Assembly (NCBI GenBank): GCA_963920635.1
Contig: OY987304.1
Span: 30,504,365 to 30,568,364, forward strand
DNA length: 64,000 nt
Direction: 5' to 3'
Source: Pseudeuparius sepicola
Taxonomy: Eukaryota > Arthropoda > Insecta > Coleoptera > Anthribidae
In this document: piece by piece, positions 47,388 through 57,905 of the stretch
Layout: the number at the start of each line of letters is the position of its first letter
Numbering within the stretch: the stretch's first letter is position 1
The notes under the pieces: model-generated
What the model was told of the DNA's origin: nothing
Seen by the model: only the letters and a program-made list of their open reading frames with translations
Databases searched by the model: none
Made by a program: the position numbers and the translations under genes

Positions 47388-48400
47388 TTACGTTGATTAC
47401 TATTTGTAGGTCTGAAGTTATTGTTATTTGAATTCAGATTTCTTCCATCGGTTCGTTGCACACTATTTCTACGACTATTATTAAATTCTCTTTTTCTACA
47501 TTCGTTAATTAAATGGCCAACATTTTTACAATAAGCGCAAATTTTAGTTTGTTTTGATGGAAAATTTTGTGGTGGTGATGAATATCGATTATGACTGTGG
47601 CTATTTTGGTTAAAGTTTGAAGTTGTGGGACGGTTTTGTATACCGTGATTTTGAAAGTGCCTAACATTATGTTTATTGGGATTATTTCGACAATTAAAAT
47701 TTGTATGTCCTGATTTTTTGCAAAATGAGCAGAATTTTGGATAAGAGTTAAAATTTTGGAATCGATTTGTTTCTAAATTAGATTTAATTTGTTGTTCTTC
47801 ACTTTGTGCAATTGCTATCGCCGTTTCGAGTGAATCTGGCCTCTGCGATTTAACTAAAATTAAAAGATCTTTTTGCAAACCAGAAAGGAAAACATTTAAA
47901 GCTTGTTGTTTTAACAATTTGACACAGGTTTCTCGCTCTTGTCTATTAAAAGAAGGATCTAGAGTATTTATTAATTTTAAATAGCACTTTTCTATTCTAT
48001 TAGCAAAAGAAGTAACAGGTTCATGAATTCCTTGTCTACAAGAATTTAATTCTAGTTGCCATTGGCTACTCGTTCTTCTTTCCGCGTAAGCATCTAGTAA
48101 AAATTGTTTTAACTCGGGCCAATCTTCGAAATTGCGATTTCGGACAAGCTCTCTCGCGTTACCTATTAATTTAGTTTCGATAAGGGCAAAAAGAATTGTT
48201 CGAAGCTCTGGTTTAACAAGTTTTATGGCTTTATCACAATTATCTATGAATTCGTATAACCTGGACCTAGTTCCGTCGAAAGAAAATAGAAAATCTTTGA
48301 CAAATTCAAGAGGTGCTCCCGACCTTGATTTGGATGAGTCTGGTGAATTTTCGACTTCGGTCTCCTCATGGTGAGTATTTAAATTTGGATATAACGACAT
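47282..48400 (-). CDS. gag: Gag polyprotein
   Basis: 372 codons from ATG at 48,400 to TAA at 47,284-47,282. A capsid-like helical region (residues about 30-190, with EFVKDFLFSFDG, RELVRNRNFEDW and FANRIEKCYLKL) is followed by two CCHC zinc knuckles, C224-x2-C-x4-H-x4-C237 and C288-x2-C-x4-H-x4-C301, in an Asn/Arg-rich tail. It forms the virus-like particle and binds genomic RNA. The knuckles are notable because Drosophila gypsy-group Gags typically lack them. Pol follows in the -1 frame, with the slippery site at residues 349-350. Confidence 0.92.
   Translation of the reverse strand: MSLYPNLNTHHEETEVENSPDSSKSRSGAPLEFVKDFLFSFDGTRSRLYEFIDNCDKAIKLVKPELRTILFALIETKLIGNARELVRNRNFEDWPELKQFLLDAYAERRTSSQWQLELNSCRQGIHEPVTSFANRIEKCYLKLINTLDPSFNRQERETCVKLLKQQALNVFLSGLQKDLLILVKSQRPDSLETAIAIAQSEEQQIKSNLETNRFQNFNSYPKFCSFCKKSGHTNFNCRNNPNKHNVRHFQNHGIQNRPTTSNFNQNSHSHNRYSSPPQNFPSKQTKICAYCKNVGHLINECRKREFNNSRRNSVQRTDGRNLNSNNNNFRPTNSNQRNLSHEFQQKGSLNDQGPRTPSTQPRNAQMVRVAYQ
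47293..47357 (-). promoter_or_regulatory. Programmed -1 ribosomal frameshift signal (slippery site plus pseudoknot)
   Basis: The minus strand has the heptamer T TTA AAC (47,357-47,351) in exact gag register. After a 6-nt spacer, stem 1 pairs GGGC/GCCC and CTCGG/CCGAG (47,344-47,336 with 47,320-47,308). Loop bases CGACCC (47,328-47,323) pair with downstream GGGTCG (47,298-47,293) as stem 2. This is an H-type pseudoknot in the gag/pol overlap and would fuse Gag to Pol. Confidence 0.85.
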
Positions 48401-48546
48401 GTTTTAACACAACTTAGAACTAGCAAAAGATTTAGAAAAGAGTTGGTAACGATTTAGCAAAATATAACAAAGATTTGGCAAAATAATTAGAAAAGGAATA
48501 GTAGAATAATGGTCTACACAATGAAATACACAATTTTGATACAGCG

Positions 48547-48552
48547 ACTTAC
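48547..48552 (-). promoter_or_regulatory. Splice donor in the provirus leader
   Basis: Consensus GTAAGT on the minus strand, 147 bases before the gag ATG. It leaves a two-base partial codon after a 9-codon leader frame, matching the env acceptor phase. Confidence 0.65.
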
Positions 48553-48581
48553 AATAATATGGCTGCTACGTTCAATCGCAT
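48553..48581 (-). CDS. env: Env leader exon (start codon and first residues)
   Basis: ATG at 48,581 opens MRLNVAAIL plus two bases before the GTAAGT donor. In unspliced RNA the same ATG makes only a ten-codon upstream ORF (stop at 48,551-48,549). Spliced to 43,380 in matching phase it would supply Env with a start and the first half of a hydrophobic signal peptide. Env from a singly spliced RNA is established for insect errantiviruses; use of this exact pair is inference. Confidence 0.65.
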
Positions 48582-48752
48582 CCTCTGTCTTATGGTCCTG
48601 GTGGCTTTATAGGCAGTTGTCCTGTAGACTTCCGTCCGGGCTCGTCCTCGTAGGTGTCCTCGGCTGAAGTACAGTCTGCTTTCTTCCACCAATTCTTCGT
48701 GTGGTTGCCGATGTTCGGAATGCAGTAGATCCCAAGGATTTTTCTTTACTGC

Positions 48753-48770
48753 ATCCCACCGCTGCCACCA
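48753..48770 (-). promoter_or_regulatory. Primer-binding site, tRNA-Leu
   Basis: Six bases inside the 5-prime LTR, the minus strand reads TGGTGGCAGCGGTGGGAT. This is complementary over 18 nt to the 3-prime end (including CCA) of a common animal tRNA-Leu (AAG/UAG family). Confidence 0.8.
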
Positions 48771-48776
48771 ATATTT

Positions 48777-49175
48777 TGTAATGGGCAACAACACAAACTC
48801 GGTCACAAGTGAGGAGATGACGTATATTGAGGTAACTGCACAATTATTTTTACTATACAAGTGACAGTATCAAAGTTACGTCGTAATACTAATATAACGA
48901 CTGACTGACATGAACTATTATTAATTAATGACCACCACTTTTGGGCTCTCGGCAGTATATATACGGTTTCTTATCTCATGTTTATGCTTAAGGTTTAATT
49001 ACAGTGTTTATCTGGTTTTGGCGTAGGCCAAAACCCTTGGGTTGGAAGATGTTTGTACCTTGTTTACTATTTGATAATATAAATTCGTAATTTTGGCTTG
49101 GGAAAAATAAATAGTTTAATATTAATGTGTTTTCGAAGATGATTAGGGTAGTGACTCATAGTTGGGTACATTACA
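48777..49175 (-). repeat. 5-prime LTR of the provirus
   Basis: 399 bp, TGTAAT...ATTACA, one difference from the 3-prime LTR (48,854). Transcription runs to the left through the provirus. Followed on the right by TAAG (49,176-49,179), the target duplication. Confidence 0.95.
48956..48963 (-). promoter_or_regulatory. TATA box of the provirus LTR
   Basis: TATATATA in the 5-prime LTR; a TCATT-type initiator lies about 26 nt downstream on the minus strand (near 48,930). The exact start is not determined. Confidence 0.5.
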
Positions 49176-50278
49176 TAAGTATCAAACGACTATATTTTAC
49201 TTAAGGATTTTCGGTCCAACATATTATATAGGTAGTAAGATTGCGAGTTTTATAAAGTCAATTTTATAATTACTATATAGTAGGTACAAAGAAGCATTTT
49301 TTTCAAGCATCAATTTATTTTTCCCGTAAGGAAACCTCTTGTTAGCGCCTTTAATAGTACAAGATCTCGACTTAACTCGAATTGTCTAATTCCATCTGTA
49401 TACCTAATGGAAGGTATTTTTTTTATAGAAAATAATATATGAACAAACAAATTGCTCATATGGGTTGCCTAATTATGTCCTTGTAAGGCTCCCTTTAATT
49501 AAAAATTATTTAACTAACTTTTTCCTATTACTCTGGTTATTTGTATCATTAAAAAATGTAGTACATACCAATCGATAGTAAAAGTAAACGACAAACCTAA
49601 GTAAACCGAATAAGTTAGGTTGCCTATTTTTGATAGTTCTCAATACCGGATTGCCGCAGGTATAGGTAAACAGGCGAGTCGGTATATTAGTAATTTATCC
49701 CCATCTATTCTTTTTGAAACATATATCAAAATGGAGATAATTTTATTGTAATTGGGTTGTCTATGCAAAATTGGGTAAGACTTACGGTTGCCGCGCTTTA
49801 TCTTTTGGTAGGTATATTCATCTCCAAACACCTTCAGCCCAAAAGTCAAAATAAGTGCACACAAAAGTCTCTCTCTCTGTGGAATCAGTGGCGTAGCTAG
49901 GTGGGGGCGAGGGGGGGCGATCGCCCCGCCCTCTTAGCCTGGCGCCTGCGCCGATCGGGCCCACTGCCCGCTGCCCTACTCTCCGCAGTCTCCATGAGAA
50001 TGTTTTTTTATATCACGCTTTTAAAACGAACTAAAAAGTATATAAAATATTATAAAATCGGACTATAAAAAGTATAAAATAATTTCTCCTAGACCCATAA
50101 AGATGGGAGCGTAGAAAAACATTATTTGCAGTGCAATAGGTACAATTAAGTGTTAGTGACTTAAGTATGCATGCATCAATAATAATTATTATCTATTGCA
50201 TGTGCCCCACATTTTTAGTCTGTTTTTAAAAACGTGTTATATATTAAAAAGTATATGTAATGTTTTTGTTCAACCCTC
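49176..50278. other. Intergenic stretch with a hAT-like terminal sequence
   Basis: CAGTGGCGTAGCTAGGTGGG at about 49,888, next to a GC-rich GGGCGATCGCCC run, resembles a hAT transposon terminus. No matching inverted end or 8-bp duplication was found. The rest is AT-rich without genes. Confidence 0.35.
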
Positions 50279-50686
50279 GAAGAGGGTTGAAAAGTACATC
50301 GATGTTGTGTAGAATGAAAGGAAATTTACGAGTGGCCCCTGGGGATAACATATATGGAAAATCGAAAAAAATCTGTTAAAGTTTCCTACCCCAAAATGCG
50401 CCAATCAAGCCAATATGGTTTTCGGGATAGTGACGATGTATACGTTTTCATACTTTCGATGGGCTTGTATGGAAAAATCGGTCAAAATCTCGATTTTTCT
50501 TTACAAGATTACGCCCTTATTTCAACCCTTTAGCCCCCTGCAACACTCAAGGCTTATTTGGTTTTCCGAAGCCAGGTTCTATTAATTTATCATTTAATGA
50601 ACCCGACTTGCGTGAAAATATCGAATCTAATTGTGAAAAAATGAAAAATCGAATTTTCAACATCGATGTACTTTTCAACCCTCTTC
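50279..50686. mobile_element. 408-bp element with perfect 29-bp inverted ends
   Basis: GAAGAGGGTTGAAAAGTACA... (50,279-50,307) is exactly inverted at 50,658-50,686. The interior includes more inverted AATCTCGATTTTTC-like blocks. No ORF. Confidence 0.75.
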
Positions 50687-51599
50687 AAGGCTTGTATGAC
50701 TATCTGACGGTCTATATAGTCTGAATAGGTGTAAATGATAGATAAAAGATCATTGGATAAAACCATAATATTGTAGGATTATCTCCCGCTTGTCTCAAGC
50801 TATTAAGACGTTACCAAAATGGGCCAAATTGATTGGTTCCCTACAGGTTCTTGGGATTTGATGAAAAAATCCTCAAGAGTAAACTACCTAGGTATATTTT
50901 TTAAGATGGTAACAATTCTTGCAAAGGAATATTTTTTAGAACTAAAACTCGCCCCTTATTCCTTCAATTCCCGAAACCATTTCCGAATTTTAACTATAAA
51001 TAGCTTGGAAATGGAAAGATTTGGGGAATTCCTAAACTTCATTTCAAGTAAGTGTCTTAAATTTATAAAAAAAAATAATTAAACAAATGCATAATTTTAA
51101 ATACCCTTTAAATTATGTGCCTACGCCGAAACAAATTTACTTACAGTGTGTCTGATTTTTGGCAATAACACAATAACAATTGAACGTAATATATTTTTTT
51201 ATAGATATGTACTTGTGTGAAAGGTCATCGTTTGGGAAATATTGGTTTGGCATTGCCACTTAAGTCTGCGAATTTTTAAAGCGGTGCGTTTTTCGAAAAA
51301 CTAAATTAGGCATTTTTTTAATCGAAACAATAACACCATAGGATTATTCGGCGTCCCTCAAAATAATTATATAGCAATTCAATTGTGATGAAAAAATAGC
51401 CATTGGTTATTTTCCTGTGTGGTGCCAAACTTTGGAAAATGCTAATAATTAAAATTCGGGGTAAACATCTAGGGTGCTATGAAATCAAAAACCAATGACG
51501 TTCATGGCATAATCTAACATTCAGTTATTTGACTTTAGGAACGATTTTATTGCTGTAAAATATAACGCCATGCTAAATTAATTAACCAAAAAATATATT
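50687..51599. other. Intergenic stretch
   Basis: An 87-aa ORF at 50,819-51,082 has no recognised domain; otherwise AT-rich. Confidence 0.45.
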
Positions 51600-52180
51600 T
51601 TTGGTGGAGAAAGCAGTGGAGGCAGTGATCTATGTTAACAGCGATCAAGATTACTGGCCGATATTTCCGCAGCATATAATCTGAAGCTAAAACCTTCAAA
51701 ATCTTCCGCACTGTTTCTAGGCCCTAAATTTGCAAGAAACCTCTCCAATAACATAATCCTAATAAAAATATAAATATATAATGACGACATTGAGATTCTG
51801 AATGAGTGTAAGGTGTAAGAACCTGGGCCTATGGATTGACATGCGATTAAGAAAACAAGTGTCTAGTTTATTCCAAACTTACAGACATACTTTATCCTCT
51901 ACTCTAAAATTACAATTATGTGTACCTACCTACTTTCAAAAAATTAGTTACTGCGATACTATTCCTACTGGAAGATCAAGTAAGACTGCAGAGAGTACAA
52001 AATTCTTGTTTTAGATACTCCTTTGGCATACGAAAATATGATCACATCTTTTACAAAATTAATGAAGCGGGAACGCTAAAACTTAATAAGTTGAGGTCTC
52101 TGCATTTACTGATTTTAACACATAAAGTGGTTATCGACTGGCAATCTAAACTATATTTAAAAATTATTGAAGTTGTTTAA
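51600..52180 (+). pseudogene. Jockey-type LINE reverse-transcriptase C-terminal relic
   Basis: Blocks in order: a DISAAYNLKLKPSKS-like run (about 51,655), CKNLGLWIDMRL (51,812), YRHTLSS, QVRLQRVQNSCFRYSFGIRK (about 51,980) and LNKLRSLHLLILTHKVV (about 52,085). These match the thumb-to-end region of Jockey-clade reverse transcriptases (K-N-LG-LD, then K-Q-VQN-RF-GIR and R--LH-L-L--K). Frames change and the catalytic palm is missing. It is a different copy from the relic at 32-33 kb. Confidence 0.7.
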
Positions 52181-52356
52181 AAGACTAAATACTATAAAAA
52201 TCGAAATTTATTAGTTATTCTGAAATTCCCAAGCACAAAATGAAGATATATACTTATAGTTTTACGTATAACAACTATCTACCATCCTCATTTTACCAAT
52301 ATAATTCAATTAATTTAAAAAAAATTACCCTGTATAATAGGTAAGTTACTACAGTA

Positions 52357-53276
52357 TACAGCGTGTCCCACTTCAAACCGGAACAATTCCATAAAATTTG
52401 TATTTATCATTCGATTTTGATCAAATTTTTTTAATGATAGCTCATCAAAAATATTGTACTTTAGGGTAAAACGGCACACATTCAATTTTAAAAAACCAAG
52501 GCCTACTACTATACATATTTTGTTGGTCGAAATTTGACAAATCATATTAGGCACTGTCACTAATTGATTATCCCTTAAAATGGGTTAAACCAAATTTTGT
52601 TAAAAAAATATCGAACAATAAAAACTCTAGAAACCAATGAAAATCGCGATTTAACTAACTATTTTACCCGCCTACTTGCTTGATTAAAAACAATTAAAAA
52701 CTATAACTTACTTTATTACAAATAATAATAGTAGTAATGTCAATAGGTACCTAGAAGTATAAAAATCATAGTGTACAAATTATGGAGCTATAAATATTTT
52801 TATCAAAGTAAATGGTGGATTAGTAGAAAAAAATTTAAATTTCATTTTGATTTTAGTTTTTTTTTGTATTCCTATTCGTAATAAACATGTTACGCAGTTT
52901 CAATTGTTTTCAATCCCCATGCAACTTAATTTAAGCGAGTTAGGCAGGTAAAATAGGCAGTTAAATCGCGGTTTTCATTGGTTTTTATTGTTCGATATTT
53001 TTTAACAAAATTTGGTACAAATCCGTTGTGAGGAATGCCCAATCCAGTGGCGTAGGCAGAATTTTTATAGAAATATGCCTAATATGATTTATTCAATTTT
53101 GACCCAAAAAATTAGTCTAGCTTAGTAGGCCTTGGTTTTTAAAATAAAATATATGCCGTTTTGCCCTAAAGTAAAGTTTTTGATAACCTATCGTTAAAAA
53201 AAACTCCGATCAAAATTGGATGACATACATATACAAATTTTATGGGGTGTTCCGGTTTGAAGTGGGTCACACTGTA
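52357..53276. mobile_element. Foldback element, TACAGCGTGTCCC end, TA-flanked
   Basis: 920 bp; TA is present on both sides. The arms share GTGTCCCACTTCAAACCGGA, AACGGC, CCAAGGCCTAC and inner GTTAAATCGCG/TTTAACTAACT blocks in mirrored order, about 330 bp per arm. Confidence 0.8.
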
Positions 53277-53323
53277 TAATAATTAACACTGAAACTACAA
53301 TAGTAATACATAATGTTATAATA

Positions 53324-54967
53324 CACGGAAAAAAATAGATTTATTAAAATTTCTTTTAAAAAATAAGTAATATCACATATTATAAATTTCATTATTTTTA
53401 TTAACACAACCTTGTATCAATTATTATTTTTTTATACTAAAAGAAATATATTGACAATACTTTAACCCGTAAAGAAAATTCTAATAAACCAAAAGCCAGT
53501 ATAAAAAAGTAATATTTAATAACGTAAAATAGTGTACGGGCACTAAATAATATAATTGTATTGTACGTTTTAAAATATGTTTGCTTTTAAAATCAATTTT
53601 AAAATATGCACTTTATATGTGCTATTATGTCTGGTTAATAAAATATGCATTTTTACTAAATCTGGTGTTTAACTTGATTATCTTTGGTGCTACTTATTAC
53701 AACCTGAAATAATATCAAATACGGCGCTGCCTTGACCCCTTCGCGAAGACGGAATAAATACAGTTTATCGGTGGATTTCGTAGGGACAGTTTCGCGAGGT
53801 GACGCGCATCATTTTGGTGTATTTCTCTGCAATTTTTTTATTAGTTGCATTGATCGTGATAAGAAAAACTTATGGCAATTGACATTGGGCTTTACTACAG
53901 GAAGTTTTGTATTTCTATGTATTGCGTGCAATTGTGTTTTAAATGTAAGTTTTAATACAAGACGTATGTAATCAATATTGTGTTTGGTTTTCTGTTCCCT
54001 GCATACGAAATAATGCAAAAATGCGACACAAAATTCAGAAAAAATGTGCAATCCACTTAAATGAGGTAAGAAAAGTATAAGCAAGATACTTTTGAAAGAT
54101 ATATTTACCTTCTTACTTAAAATGTTCAAGCACTTAAGTTTTTTGTGATGCTGAATAGGTCTAATAGGAAGTAAGTTTGGTTTCCTTTGGTAACTAACAC
54201 GAAAAATCTGGGAAATCACTTGCCTGAAAATAAATTAGTTACCACAACATTCTGAATTAAGATTAAAGGTATATTGAAGAAGTTCAAAAATATTTTTTCT
54301 TATGTGGCAATATGAACACATATTTATATGAACAATTTTTTCTTAAAAATGATCCACGTTGATCACCTTGTAATATTACATCGTCCTTCAGTAACACCAA
54401 CGAATTTTCTAAATTATTTTTTTGACAAAAAAATATACCATGAATATTAATTATTATTATCATATGTAATACACCATATAAAATATCTACATCTATTTTA
54501 ACAAAATTTTTAATTAAACCTTGTAGACTGTATTATAATGAATTATATTTCTTATTATACTGGCTAATAGAGACTACACAAAAATGTAATAAAAGTTACT
54601 GGAGATTATAATAAAGTATATTAAAAGAAATAATATCTATATCTCTCTTTTATTATTACTTATATTAATCCGTAATGGTATTGTTAGTAAACCGTATTAA
54701 ATAGTATAATAACTGTTTAATATATTTTAACATAAAAAAAATTATATACGTTAGTAAATACGATAGTAAAATACATGAGAAACGTATAATATCAAATATA
54801 TAAGAATCCTTTAATATATAAAAGAAAAGATAATATATTTTATTAAAAATGCTAAAGCAAAATTATTGTAACTACTATTATACCAAATGTTGGTCCTATA
54901 GAGTATTAAAATTTACATTAATTAATATTATTTGTTTAATAACTTTTATTATCAATTTTTTTCCGTG
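53324..54967 (-). mobile_element. CACGG-ended element, copy B (uninterrupted)
   Basis: 1644 bp with CACGGAAAAAAAT termini. Inverted relative to copy A and lacking the 3474-bp insertion, so it documents the empty site. Contains the homologous 136-codon frame at 53,809-54,219 (minus). Both copies look of similar age; no transposase recognised. Confidence 0.85.
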
Positions 54968-55614
54968 TAGCATCATAGTATAATCTACTACTAGATTTTT
55001 CTGTCATAGTATCAGTCAAAGTTTGAAAGTTAAAAAACCTTATACTACTCGGGGGAGCATCGAAAAAATCCGTCCTAGAAGCCTCCAGAACCACTTTTGG
55101 AAATTGCGTGTTTTTTCGTATATCTCGATTTTTCGAAGGCGCGCCGAAAGCGTCTGAACCTGACTGGAAGACTTGGGTAAGCTTAAACATTCCTTAAGCT
55201 ATTTAAACGACGCCAGCCTCAGAGCCCCAAGCCGAAATAACATCGCTGCAGATCGTAGGTATAAAAAACGGACATTTTTGAAAAAATCGCGATACTGCCG
55301 GAATAACCGATGAATAATTTCTAAAAATTATATGCCATATTATAATATGGCAAATAAACGCATAGAATTTGAAATGAGATTTAAAGAGGCTTCAAATATT
55401 TCGAGAAATATTTGTTTGTTCTTGGAAAAATAAGCACCGAGGTAAGCACTCTATCCAGCGTCCAGAGATATACCTAGACTTTGCTCCCAAAGATTGTATC
55501 AGTTTCATTTATGTGAGTTTTGTTTTCAGTTTAGTTTAAAAGATTTGGGGGTTTTGTTAATGTCATTTAAAAGTAACACTGATAAGTTCTCATTATTCGT
55601 CAATAGGTACTTAC
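54968..55614. other. Intergenic or intronic stretch
   Basis: A minus-strand open frame at 54,936-55,190 has no domain. If the exon at 55,615 belongs to a live gene this is its intron. Confidence 0.4.
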
Positions 55615-55841
55615 TCCGGCGACGTCCAAGAGACAATAAAAATGCGAACACGATATTCCTTTACATATCAAAGGATCATAGTCTCTCTGTGCATTAATTT
55701 GTACACCCTTGTCGCTTGAATATATACTAGTGCACAACCCTAAAGCCGTCATCGGTACTGGCATAACTTCACCAATGTTGGCCCTGGTATGCACATCATT
55801 GTCGAATACGATCGGCGTGTCGAATTCGTGGGTCCCATCCC
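55615..55841 (-). CDS. Exon resembling insect PEP-synthase/PPDK-like (rifampicin-phosphotransferase-type) protein
   Basis: Between an acceptor (GATCTCTAG) and a consensus donor (GTAAGTACC), the minus strand is open for 75 codons. It carries EFDTPIVFDNDVHTRANIGE, VMPVPMTALGL, GVQINAQRDYDPLICKGI and SHFYCLLDV. The D-x-VxTRANxGEVxPxxxTxLxL pattern followed by KGIS is typical of the insect family of large multi-exon proteins related to bacterial PEP synthases. This would be one internal exon. No other exon of the gene was recognised nearby, so a lone fragment or pseudogene copy is possible. Confidence 0.5.
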
Positions 55842-57905
55842 CTAGAGATCCTATTTTTAGATAAAGTTTTCTCACAATGATTTTTATGCAGATATATTTT
55901 TGGCACCTCGTTTGGCCCGAGAAAATATGTCCACTAGTTTTTTTTTAACCACCTTCTCTAATAAAAAAGTTTTCCTGTTTGGTTTTATTATCTATAAAAT
56001 TTATCGCTTTGTATATTAGACAGAAAGTGAAATAAAGTTTTCACACAAATTGCTCAGTATCCATAGAATACTGATTGATATTATGGGATAAGTTTGTGTA
56101 TTATGCTCCGATTAGATTTATTTTTGTATACCTAGGTATGCAATAAAAAGTAAATACATACTACTGTAACCAGATGTGTCCTCTAGTAACCAGAACTTCG
56201 TGATTATTCAAATTTGTTTATTTGTCTAAAAAAATAAGATAAAAAATTAAAGGAACCTGTTGGTTAACTCCATGAAATTTGCTCGGGGCAAAAACCACTA
56301 TTTTATTTATTAAAGTAGAACTAACAGCATCTTTTTGCTGTTGATTTTAAAGTTACCACATAGTAAAGTTCAGGTGATTTACACGAACCACCTGAACGTT
56401 CTTTCCAAACTTATTCCCAACATCATCTACATCCGCCTCTGACAGGTACCCGTACCCACCTGTATGCTGGTCCTCTTCACTTCTATATACAGCCAATTGT
56501 CCGTGGAAAAGGCTATCGACAACAAAGCCACCGCTATGATGGAAGTTATGGTAGCAAGACTCAAAGTTACGGCGGAGCACGGCATCTTGATAGGTCACCT
56601 CTACTACTTTTTTGTACTACGGAAAAGTTCGGAAATAGGGCTGGCACTACGCGGAGGTCATTTTCGGACGCGGAACGGCGAATGGGTACCCGGTACCGTC
56701 TAAGAAAGTGGCACGCAAACTGGTTTCGTCGTTTTCCACTGCGGCACTGGCCTGAGAAAGTACCTGAGGGGCTACGCTAGTCTCATTCCGGTGTGTATTG
56801 CTAGTTGCCGAGCGAAAAGAAGGCAGGGGTACTGCTGGGTGACGTAGGTGGTACCGTAGAATATTGAACCTACCGCAACCCCTAGTATACAGAATGTTTT
56901 TTAGGTCTACCACCGCGATTTTCTCACTTATTTTGCGACCCACGAGAAAAACGCGCTTGTCACGCAGTATAAAAAAAACTCAAATTGAGCAAAATTATTA
57001 GCATCAATAGCAAGTTTATTGTAAGATGTAGAAGAAAACTTTTATATTGAAAATTGATAGCACTGAGAAGGTTTATGCAACCGAATGCTTAGATAGTTTC
57101 CCTATTAATTGAGGCTATGAAAATTTTGATATATTTGATTTTTTTTTAGTATTGCCCGAAAATTTGGCCATGGATGCCCATTTCTTTTTAACGTCACCTA
57201 GCTGTCGGAAATTGCCATATTTTTTTATGTTATATTTTTTGTAGGGCGCAAAATAAAAAAAAACACATTTGTTGTCACTGGTCGTAGCGTCGTAGTTGCC
57301 AGTGGCCAGCATCTTCAGTGGGATCGTGTTCGGTCGCAACTGCTGAAAAGACAATCAGCATCCATGGCATGGTAGCAGAAAACTTTTATATTGAACATCG
57401 ACCACGGCACAGTCTGGAAATTCATTTTATCGAGATATCTATAGGGCGTCTAATGTCTAATGATGATTTTTTGAAAATTCCTAATTATTGTCACCGAACA
57501 TTAACTAATGTTCGGTGTTATTGTCAAAAGATTCATAGGGTTAACTTGAAAATTTTTATACTTTGTTTTTGAGAATAAATTAAGAAGTTTCGGTTAATTT
57601 TTGATGAACTTTATTCGATTTAATTCATGATTTAAGGCATGAATTACTTAGTTCATTTTAATTTTTTTAAATAAAGTACCTATACTCCTATATTTTCCTT
57701 GATTAATTACTCCATTACTGCGGTAGCATCTTCGACAGGGGTAGAGATGGTGTTTTTTGGGTTTATTAGATATAGATTAGTGCATTCCGAATTGCGTAAT
57801 CGTTTAGGAGTCGAGACGGCAGCGAAAGGAACATTTATAATAAAAATGTTAAACAAAAAATTAAAAATTGTACCTACGAGTAGGTAATAAGTAAGGAATA
57901 AGAGT
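55842..57905. other. Intergenic stretch with a GC-rich island
   Basis: 56,380-56,960 is clearly richer in G+C and CpG and is open on both strands for 80-100 codons, but no domain is recognised. An inverted pair GTTCAGGTG/CACCTGAAC lies at 56,369-56,396. 57,140-57,265 is a diverged copy of 30,930-31,070. Confidence 0.35.
57493..57518. repeat. Perfect 12-bp hairpin
   Basis: CACCGAACATTA and its exact complement separated by two bases. Confidence 0.7.

Larger units (their letters stand above)
40761..49175 (-). mobile_element. Endogenous retrovirus (Ty3/Gypsy, errantivirus-like) provirus
   Basis: Complete minus-strand provirus of 8415 bp: LTR, primer-binding site, gag, pol, env, purine tract, LTR. 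It is bounded by TAAG on both sides (40,757-40,760 and 49,176-49,179), a 4-bp duplication usual for this superfamily. The LTRs differ at one of 399 positions, so the insertion is recent. Gag and the Env exons are open; Pol has one small frame break in the integrase zinc-binding region. The Env is of the furin-cleaved F-like type seen in insect errantiviruses and baculoviruses. It is an old or recent germline insertion, not evidence of a circulating virus. Confidence 0.95.

Noticed and set aside
48549..48860. 103-codon minus-strand frame running from the LTR into the leader
   Set aside because: It begins at a non-ATG codon inside the LTR; only its last ATG segment (the env leader) has a plausible role.
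49888..49960. CAGTGGCGTAGCTAGG as a complete hAT element
   Set aside because: No inverted partner or 8-bp duplication was found, so only a terminal resemblance is noted.
56353..56943. Overlapping ORFs on both strands in a GC-rich island
   Set aside because: Neither strand shows a known motif; composition alone explains the open frames.
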